A program made the position numbers and the translations under genes. Source: Roseibacillus sp. (lineage in GTDB: Bacteria; Verrucomicrobiota; Verrucomicrobiia; Verrucomicrobiales; Akkermansiaceae). Taken from it: DNA of 5,033 nt. Location: contig PBTP01000034.1 of the NCBI GenBank assembly GCA_002729275.1, positions 25,511 to 30,543 on the forward strand. Reading direction: 5' to 3'. The notes below the pieces were generated by a model. That model was not told where the DNA came from. It saw only the letters and a program-made list of their open reading frames with translations, and searched no databases. The number at the start of each line of letters is the position of its first letter. The first letter of the stretch is position 1. Below, in pieces: positions 1-5,033 of this stretch.

Positions 1-935
1 ATGGCGAGAGCGTGGTCGCCCTGGTGTTGCAGGCTTCCAAGGTCAAGGTTTCCGGTGGTGTCGAGAGGGGTATGATAATGCTTAGGGTTGCCGATAAAGG
101 CAAAGTTGAGGCCGCTTAGACCTCGTTTCATAAAGACGGTGAGATCCGAGGAATTTGGCATTGTGCGGTAAATTGAGACATAAGCGGAGCTGCTTACCGG
201 ACGCTCAAGGCCGCGAGCCATCTGTTTCACGAGCCAAGAGTTTCCCTCTGAGCTTTCGAACATGAGACTGCCTCCGGAGCTTCCCCGGGCCTCCAGATTG
301 ATGACGATGCCAACCCGGTCTGCGAATTCGTTGAAACGGACGAATCCCCGGGCGCCTACGAGGCCTGCTTCCTCTCCGTCGGTAAAGAGGAGGAATACAG
401 GGCGCGTGAGGGGCGTTTCCCTCATCAGAATGGAGGCAATTTCGATCAGTGATGCCACTGCGGCGGCGTCGTCACTGGCGCCGGGACCTGCAGCCACGGA
501 GTCGTAGTGGCAGGCGAGGAGAATGGCTGGAAGATTTGGGTTGGAAGAGGGTAATTCAACAAGCAGGTTCCGAGCAAGGGTGAGGCTCGTGCCCTTTGTA
601 TTGCTCCTGCTTGAGACCCAGTGGTCATTTTGGATGGGATCAAGCCCAAGCCCTTTTAAGGCTTCAACGATTCTAAGACGCAGTCGTTTGTTGGCGGTCG
701 ACCCAAGGGGATGGGGCTTGGAGTGGGGAAGGATCTTCTTGAGATAATCGAATGCACGTTCCCCGGAAAAAGAATTGGCTGGTCCCTCTCTGCCGATGAC
801 CGGTGGCGGGTCATACCGCGTCGACAGATAGCCTCCGAAGGTAAGGACAAGGGCTATCACCGCGAAGAGCGAGGTTTTTGGGTGATCCGCCAGAGACCAT
901 CTAGAGACAGGTCTGCTACTACTTTCGGGATCCAT
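1..935 (-). CDS. Membrane-anchored M28 family zinc aminopeptidase (ERMP1/Fxna-like), C-terminus missing
   Basis: Co-catalytic zinc metallopeptidase expected to remove N-terminal residues from peptides; 311 residues are visible before the window edge. Residues 1-20 are polar and basic, followed by one hydrophobic segment (about 22-38). This predicts a type II anchor (N-terminus in cytoplasm) with the catalytic domain in the periplasm. All M28 residues are present by comparison with Aeromonas aminopeptidase: H143 in HYDS, bridging D155 in GPGASDDA, catalytic E188 and ligand E189 in TDGEEAG, E215 in NLEARG, and H288 in HYHTPLDT. The NLEARG block followed by a Gly/Ser-rich stretch, and the SSDLTVF block, resemble the ERMP1/Fxna subfamily. 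Members of that subfamily often carry a multi-pass membrane C-terminus, which would lie beyond position 1. The ATG at 935 is preceded by an in-frame TAG (945-947), and the next Met is residue 171, so the start is well fixed. A possible AGGG ribosome site (943-946) lies 7 nt upstream. The gene is divergent from the AGCS symporter. Family call is firm; substrate is unknown. Confidence 0.93.
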   Translation of the reverse strand, partial: MDPESSSRPVSRWSLADHPKTSLFAVIALVLTFGGYLSTRYDPPPVIGREGPANSFSGERAFDYLKKILPHSKPHPLGSTANKRLRLRIVEALKGLGLDPIQNDHWVSSRSNTKGTSLTLARNLLVELPSSNPNLPAILLACHYDSVAAGPGASDDAAAVASLIEIASILMRETPLTRPVFLLFTDGEEAGLVGARGFVRFNEFADRVGIVINLEARGSSGGSLMFESSEGNSWLVKQMARGLERPVSSSAYVSIYRTMPNSSDLTVFMKRGLSGLNFAFIGNPKHYHTPLDTTGNLDLGSLQHQGDHALA

Positions 936-1063
936 CAGAGTTCCCTATCCTCGCAGGGTCATTGCCGGGGTCGATGCGGAAAATTTTTTAGAATTGTGAG
1001 GTCTGCCACTTAAAACTCGCCTTCGGTCTTGTCCCTTAGTGTGGGAGTTGTCAGCCTTCAAAA
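936..1063. promoter_or_regulatory. Divergent intergenic region between peptidase and symporter genes
   Basis: These 128 bp separate the divergent starts, so promoters for both genes are expected here. An A+T-rich patch with the 8-bp palindrome AAAATTTT (980-987) continues into TAGAAT (989-994), which resembles a plus-strand -10 box. No good -35 hexamer sits 16-18 bp upstream of it. On the minus strand CTGACA (about 1049-1054) resembles a -35 box but has no matching -10. Calling this the regulatory region follows from gene orientation; the exact sites are not supported. Confidence 0.45.
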
Positions 1064-2770
1064 ATGAAGGTCTTCCCCGGCTGCTTTCGCCGATTACTGC
1101 TCCTCGGTTCCGTTCTCTTTCTCGGTGATGGAATGGTTCTCGCTGAGGACTCGGATCCGAATTCTCTGGCTCCGGTTGCTGAGGCGGTACCGGCAGAGGA
1201 AGCTGGGTCAGCGGCAGAGGAGAGTCAATCGGTCGACGAGCGCATCAACAAGGGATTCGGTAAGGCAACTGGCTGGTTCGTAAAAGCCATTTTTTCTTCC
1301 ATCCGAATTGCGGATTATGACGTTCTCTGGGTCATTCTCTGGTTGGCTGCAGCAGGGATCGTGTTCACGGCGGTTTTCAAGGCCATCAATATCCGGGCTT
1401 TTCCCCTAGCGTTGCGAACAGTCAGGGGGAAATACAGCGGCCCGGATGATCCTGGTAATATCTCGCACTTTCAGGCACTTGCGACCGCAGTCTCAGGAAC
1501 GGTTGGCCTTGGGAACATCGCCGGAGTTGCGATTGGTATTTCCATCGCTGGTCCGGGAGTTGCTTTCTGGCTCTTTCTTAGTGGGTTTCTGGGAATGGCT
1601 ACCAAGTTCGCCGAGTGCACTCTTGGAGTAAAATATCGGAGTATCGATGGAAAGGGGCATGTTCAGGGTGGTCCCATGTATTACCTGAAGCGAGGAATGG
1701 CGGAGCGTGGACTGGGTCCGGTCGGTGCGATCCTTGCGGTGTTCTTTGCGATCTTCTGTGTGTTCGCGTCGTTCGGAGGTGGAAACATCTTTCAAGTCAA
1801 CCAAGTCACCCAGCAACTTATCAATGTTGCCGGAGATGATAGTTTCTTCGCATCGAATCAGTGGGTTTTCGGTCTGATGATGGCGCTGGTAACAGCGCTG
1901 GTAATCATTGGAGGGATTAAATCGATCGCCAAGGTAACCTCAAAACTGGTTCCTACGATGTGCGTAATTTATATTCTGAGTGCTCTGCTCGTGCTTGTGG
2001 TGAACGCGGAGGCGATTCCCGGAGCGATTGGGATGATCGTAACCGAGGCGTTTCAGCCTCGTGCTGCGGTAACGGGTGGGATTCTGGCAGCGTTTATATG
2101 GGGTATGCGCCGGGCTACTTTTTCTAATGAAGCGGGAATCGGATCTGCGCCTATTGCTCATTCGGCAGCCCGGACGCGTAAGCCTGCCTCAGAGGGCGTG
2201 GTAGCGCTCCTCGAGCCCTTCGTGGATACAGTTATTGTTTGCTCGATGACTTCCTTGGTCATCGTTACAACGATGCAGTTCGATGGTGACACAGCGAACT
2301 TCATGGTGAACGGTCAGGCCTTCGAACTGGGTCGAATTGCGAACAACAGCTCTTCATTCGGAATTGGCCTCACCTCGGCTGCTTTTGAAACTGTGAACTC
2401 CGGGTTTAAGTACCTTCTCTTTGTTTGTGTCCTTCTGTTTGCGTTTTCTACTCTGGTGACATGGAGTTATTACGGACTTCAAGCGTGGCAATATCTCTTT
2501 GGAAAGAATCAGGCTCTTGAGCTTACCTACAAGGCTGTCTTCTGCCTTATCATTATCGCGGGAGCCTCGGCCAATGTTGGTAATGCGGTCGACTTCTCGG
2601 ATGCTGCCTTATTTGCGATGAGTATCCCGAACCTTATCGGCGTCTATTTTATGATTCCGATTATCAGGAGGGAATACGCGAAGTTCCAACATTTTGCCGA
2701 TAGAGTTGATAAAGGGTCGTCCCTTGAGGAAGCGGACGCCTCCGCTGAAAAGGCCTTTCCGGACCAGTAA
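1064..2770 (+). CDS. agcS: Sodium:alanine/glycine symporter, AGCS family (TC 2.A.25)
   Basis: Inner-membrane secondary transporter of the LeuT-fold AGCS family, which imports alanine or glycine with Na+ (sometimes H+). The core (about residues 85-540) carries family hallmarks: SGTVGLGNIAGVAIGIS (144-160, the substrate/Na+-binding helix region), GMATKFAE (177-184), GGPMYYL (202-208) and FSNEAGIGSAPIAHSAA (353-369). About eleven hydrophobic segments are visible, near 86-106, 139-160, 163-178, 218-236, 267-284, 294-313, 334-346, 383-402, 448-466, 487-503 and 513-533. At 568 residues it is longer than the usual 440-500. The excess is mostly N-terminal: a signal-peptide-like stretch (basic 9-10, hydrophobic 11-20, likely cut after VLA at 25-27), then an acidic Ala/Glu-rich linker (28-58). 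The tail after 540 is hydrophilic. An in-frame TAG (1037-1039) lies upstream with no other ATG between, supporting this start. GGGAG (1043-1047) is 16 nt away, far for a Shine-Dalgarno. Divergent from the peptidase; probably the first gene of an operon with the helicase. Exact amino acid and coupling ion are not readable. Confidence 0.96.
   Translation: MKVFPGCFRRLLLLGSVLFLGDGMVLAEDSDPNSLAPVAEAVPAEEAGSAAEESQSVDERINKGFGKATGWFVKAIFSSIRIADYDVLWVILWLAAAGIVFTAVFKAINIRAFPLALRTVRGKYSGPDDPGNISHFQALATAVSGTVGLGNIAGVAIGISIAGPGVAFWLFLSGFLGMATKFAECTLGVKYRSIDGKGHVQGGPMYYLKRGMAERGLGPVGAILAVFFAIFCVFASFGGGNIFQVNQVTQQLINVAGDDSFFASNQWVFGLMMALVTALVIIGGIKSIAKVTSKLVPTMCVIYILSALLVLVVNAEAIPGAIGMIVTEAFQPRAAVTGGILAAFIWGMRRATFSNEAGIGSAPIAHSAARTRKPASEGVVALLEPFVDTVIVCSMTSLVIVTTMQFDGDTANFMVNGQAFELGRIANNSSSFGIGLTSAAFETVNSGFKYLLFVCVLLFAFSTLVTWSYYGLQAWQYLFGKNQALELTYKAVFCLIIIAGASANVGNAVDFSDAALFAMSIPNLIGVYFMIPIIRREYAKFQHFADRVDKGSSLEEADASAEKAFPDQ
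2712..2758 (+). repeat. Cluster of three short perfect inverted repeats at the 3' end of agcS
   Basis: Three consecutive self-complementary elements lie within the last 60 nt of the symporter gene. AAGGG/CCCTT has a TCGT loop (2712-2725). AGCGGA/TCCGCT has a CGCC loop (2731-2746). AAAGGCCTTT is a 10-bp palindrome (2749-2758). All are in the codons for the hydrophilic tail. No T-run follows, so this is not an intrinsic terminator. RNA folding here could affect stability or read-through into the helicase gene, but that is speculative. Confidence 0.4.
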
Positions 2771-2789
2771 AAGACGATAAGCTGATTCG

Positions 2790-4808
2790 ATGGCGCGAAA
2801 ATACACTCTGGAGCGTCCGACCACCAGTGGTGCGTCCGGGATTGATTTCGCAGAGGACCTTAACGATCAGCAGTTTGCAGCGGTATCCTCGCCGCCGGGT
2901 CCGGCTCTCGTGATTGCAGGGGCAGGGTCCGGTAAGACCCGGACCCTGACATATCGGGTGGCCTATCTTCTCGACCGTGGAGTCGAGCCTCGAAATATTC
3001 TGCTTCTTACCTTCACCAATAAAGCTTCCAAGGAGATGCTTGAGCGTGTCAGGTCACTGGTTCCCCGGGATGTGAGCGAAATGTGGGGTGGGACATTCCA
3101 CTCGGTTGGGAATCGGATTCTGAGGCGGCATGCGGAAGAGATTGGATTCACGAAATCGTTTTCGATCATGGACCGGGATGACCAGAAGTCATTGATGAAT
3201 ACGGTGATTGCCGAGTGCGAGATTGACACCACGGCGAGGCGTTTTCCCAAGCCGGATGTTCTAATATCGATTTTCAGTCTGATCGAAAATACGGGAATCG
3301 CTCTCGAGGATCTTCTGGAAGATCGCTACCCTTATTTTGAGGAGTGGGCTGAGGAGATCGCGAGGGTAGAGACGCGCTATCGTATGAAGAAGCGCCAGAT
3401 TAACTCCATGGACTTTGATGATCTTCTCGTGCTGACTCTGAAGCTTCTGCAGGAAAACGAAGAATTGCGCGGGCTCTACCAGAAGCGATTTCAGTATGTT
3501 CTGGTAGACGAGTTTCAGGATACGAACCATGTGCAAAGTGAACTGGTAGACCTTTTAGTGGGGGAGGGCCAGAGTCTCATGGTGGTAGGGGATGATGCCC
3601 AGTCGATTTACTCGTGGAGAGGGGCAGACATGGATAACATCTTGAGCTTTCCTGAGCGTTACCCTGACGCGCAGGTCTACCGTATCGAAAAGAATTATCG
3701 CAGTGTTCCGGAAATTCTTGAGCTCTCGAATTCGGCGATCAAGGCCAACCGTCATCGCTTCGAAAAGGACCTGGAGGCAGCGCGGGAGGGTGGAGCGATG
3801 ATGCCGGCATTGGTATCGCTGGAGGACCCCAATTCACAGGCTCAATTCGTTGCCCAGCGTATTCTCGAATTACGGGAGGAGGGGGTAGAGCTTGAGGAAA
3901 TCGCAGTCCTTTACCGCGCTCACCATCAGAGCATGACTCTTCAGATGGAGCTAAAGAATCGAGGTATTCCTTTCCAGATCACGAGTGGTCTGCGCTTCTT
4001 CGAGCAAGCTCATATCAAGGATGTTGCTGCTTTCATGCGTTTTGTGACCAATCGCCGGGATGAAGTTAGTTTCAAACGAATGGTCTGCCTGCTCCCCGGA
4101 ATTGGAGCAAAGGGCGCCAGCAAATTATGGAAGGGGTGGGCGGCAACCCCTCACGCTACGGCAGAGAATCCTCCAGCAGCTTTTTCTGATATTCTTGGAG
4201 ATCTGCCGGTTCCCAAGAAGTCGGCATCTCACTGGGAGCAGCTGGGGCACACCCTTGATGAGCTAGTCAGTTCGGATGGTTTTACGAGACCTTCCGAAAT
4301 GATTTTCAGTGTTCTCGAGGGGGTCTACGACGAAGTGATGCGTGAGTCGTTCGATAATTATGAACATCGACGCTCGGACCTCGAGGAGTTGATGAGTTAC
4401 GCCGATCGATTCGACGATGTCCTTGAGTGCCTCGCCCAGCTCTCGCTCATGTCTGCAGTGGATGGGGATCCCAGTGGAAGTAAGGCCGAGTTGGATGCCG
4501 AGCAGGTTGTTCTCTCCTCTGTTCATCAGGCCAAGGGGCTGGAGTGGAGAGTCGTTTTTGTGATCTCCCTGACCGATGGAATGTTTCCAAACGGGAGAGT
4601 GCTTGATGCGGACGATGAGTATATGCTTGAAGAGGAGCGCCGGCTTTTCTACGTGGCGATCACAAGGGCGAAGGATGAACTTTACCTCACCTATCCACAG
4701 ATCAATCCCAAGAGTTACTCCGGTGAGGTTATTCAGAGGCCTTCCCGCTTCCTCGATGACTGTCCTGCCGAATTGATGGAGGAGTGGCAGGTCTCAGGCG
4801 AGTGGTAG
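2790..4808 (+). CDS. UvrD/Rep/PcrA-type superfamily 1A ATP-dependent DNA helicase
   Basis: Cytoplasmic 3'-5' DNA helicase of the UvrD/Rep/PcrA family, acting in repair or replication restart. All SF1A motifs are present in order: Q motif LNDQQ (24-28, Q28), Walker A AGAGSGKT (43-50, K49), motif Ia TFTNKAS (74-80), GTFHS (101-105), MDFDDLL (207-213), motif II VDEFQDT (239-245), motif III GDDAQSIYSWRGAD (267-280), motif IV EKNYRS (300-305), motif V VHQAKGLEW (578-586) and motif VI RRLFYVAITRAK (617-628). Residues around 400-445 (FFEQAHIKD, then GIGAKGASKL) match the start of domain 2B. At 672 residues it is about the size of E. coli Rep and lacks the long C-terminal tail of PcrA and UvrD. It ends soon after a PSRFLDDCP block (651-659) common in this group. 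No catalytic residue is missing. The ATG is 19 bp after agcS; an in-frame TAA (2778-2780) excludes an earlier start, and no clear Shine-Dalgarno is seen. It is convergent with the next gene. Family is certain; whether it is the Rep, UvrD or PcrA counterpart cannot be decided from sequence alone, so no symbol is given. Confidence 0.97.
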   Translation: MARKYTLERPTTSGASGIDFAEDLNDQQFAAVSSPPGPALVIAGAGSGKTRTLTYRVAYLLDRGVEPRNILLLTFTNKASKEMLERVRSLVPRDVSEMWGGTFHSVGNRILRRHAEEIGFTKSFSIMDRDDQKSLMNTVIAECEIDTTARRFPKPDVLISIFSLIENTGIALEDLLEDRYPYFEEWAEEIARVETRYRMKKRQINSMDFDDLLVLTLKLLQENEELRGLYQKRFQYVLVDEFQDTNHVQSELVDLLVGEGQSLMVVGDDAQSIYSWRGADMDNILSFPERYPDAQVYRIEKNYRSVPEILELSNSAIKANRHRFEKDLEAAREGGAMMPALVSLEDPNSQAQFVAQRILELREEGVELEEIAVLYRAHHQSMTLQMELKNRGIPFQITSGLRFFEQAHIKDVAAFMRFVTNRRDEVSFKRMVCLLPGIGAKGASKLWKGWAATPHATAENPPAAFSDILGDLPVPKKSASHWEQLGHTLDELVSSDGFTRPSEMIFSVLEGVYDEVMRESFDNYEHRRSDLEELMSYADRFDDVLECLAQLSLMSAVDGDPSGSKAELDAEQVVLSSVHQAKGLEWRVVFVISLTDGMFPNGRVLDADDEYMLEEERRLFYVAITRAKDELYLTYPQINPKSYSGEVIQRPSRFLDDCPAELMEEWQVSGEW

Positions 4809-4820
4809 AAAAAACCTTTC

Positions 4821-5033
4821 TCAGCAGCTTCTTCCGCCCTCGGGAAGAGTTTCGGTGGATCCGGACAGATCTTCCATCACACCTCGCGCACGAGGCCACG
4901 CTGCTTTCGCCTCCAGGATGATCCAGACTTGCAGAGCGATAGTCCCCAGTCCCAGAACTGCGAGGAGGAATTGCGAGTTCTGGAAAAACTCATAGACTTG
5001 GATTGTCATCGCGATTCCGGGAAGGATGAGCAT
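4821..5033 (-). CDS. C-terminal fragment of a membrane protein, possibly CstA-like transporter
   Basis: Only the last 70 residues are visible; the gene enters from the right edge and stops with TGA at 4821-4823. The codon at the edge is ATG, but the hydrophobic context suggests it is internal rather than the start. The fragment has a partial hydrophobic segment (about 1-12), a short polar link containing FFQNSQ, a clear membrane helix (about 22-41, ending WIILEA), then a hydrophilic Gly/Glu/Arg tail of about 28 residues that is probably cytoplasmic. The pattern of two closing helices, the last ending in a W-I-x-L-E-A-type motif before a short charged tail, reminds me of the C-terminus of CstA-family peptide/pyruvate transporters. 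I cannot confirm that from 70 residues; any polytopic membrane protein could end this way. Coding status is supported by the hydrophobic pattern and the neat 12-bp convergent spacing with the helicase. Confidence 0.6.
   Translation of the reverse strand: MLILPGIAMTIQVYEFFQNSQFLLAVLGLGTIALQVWIILEAKAAWPRARGVMEDLSGSTETLPEGGRSC

Noticed and set aside
989..994. TAGAAT as a sigma70 -10 box for agcS
   Set aside because: No acceptable -35 hexamer is found 16-18 bp upstream (the sequence there is G-rich), so the site is mentioned only within the intergenic entry.
711..1013. Plus-strand 100-codon open frame across the peptidase start and intergenic region
   Set aside because: It overlaps the well-supported minus-strand peptidase N-terminus, and its product is rich in Arg, Ser and Gly with no domain or hydrophobic pattern. 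It is most likely a chance frame.
1493..1816. Antisense open frame of 107 codons inside agcS
   Set aside because: It lies fully opposite a strongly supported coding region, its product is polar and low in complexity with no recognisable family, and no ribosome site is evident. It is a shadow of the symporter frame.
1883..1904. Direct repeat of the 10-mer GCGCTGGTAA, two copies 12 nt apart
   Set aside because: It encodes the membrane-helix residues ALVTALVI in frame, so it is explained by a repeated Ala-Leu-Val codon choice rather than a DNA element.
4807..4850. Possible bidirectional terminator at the helicase/membrane-protein convergence
   Set aside because: AGAAA/TTTCT (4807-4821) is a weak A+T stem. 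TCTTCC/GGAAGA (4830-4848) is a 6-bp stem with a 7-nt loop, but only GTTT follows on the plus strand, and on the minus strand the T-run (4809-4814) lies about 15 nt beyond the stem. Neither matches a good intrinsic terminator.
1..5033. Defence system or other novel multi-gene system built around the UvrD-type helicase
   Set aside because: The helicase is a complete, standard SF1A protein with no fused nuclease or other domain, and its neighbours are a symporter and a membrane-protein fragment. No nuclease, methylase, reverse transcriptase, toxin or repeat array is present.

Overview
This is an ordinary chromosomal stretch from a Gram-negative-type bacterium of moderate G+C content. It is densely coded, with four protein-coding genes, two of them cut by the window edges. 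I see no RNA genes, mobile elements, CRISPR arrays or phage-like genes. The mix of genes, plus a signal-peptide-bearing AGCS transporter, would fit a marine or aquatic Verrucomicrobia/Planctomycetes-type (PVC) lineage. That is a loose inference, because no marker gene fixes the taxon.

Layout: (1) Positions 1-935, minus strand: the N-terminal 311 residues of a membrane-anchored M28 zinc aminopeptidase. It runs off the left edge and has all the catalytic and metal-binding residues of the family. (2) Positions 936-1063: a 128-bp divergent intergenic region that should carry both promoters, although no clear -35/-10 pair can be read. (3) Positions 1064-2770, plus strand: a complete sodium:alanine/glycine symporter of the AGCS family, with an unusual cleavable-looking signal peptide and an acidic linker ahead of the usual transporter core. 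(4) Positions 2790-4808, plus strand: a complete UvrD/Rep/PcrA-type superfamily 1A DNA helicase, 19 bp after the symporter and probably transcribed with it. (5) Positions 4821-5033, minus strand: the last 70 residues of a membrane protein that converges on the helicase with a 12-bp gap. It might be the tail of a CstA-type peptide/pyruvate transporter, but this is uncertain.

Functionally, the divergent pair suggests local amino-acid scavenging: a periplasm-facing aminopeptidase releases amino acids and a sodium-driven symporter brings alanine or glycine into the cell. If the right-edge fragment really is CstA-like, a second peptide/carbon uptake protein would lie nearby. The helicase is a DNA repair/replication housekeeping enzyme with no evident link to its neighbours apart from possible co-transcription. 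I found no convincing evidence of a previously undescribed system. The points most worth a second look are the N-terminal extension of the AGCS protein, the run of small inverted repeats at the 3' end of its gene, and the weak ribosome-binding sites of the two plus-strand genes.
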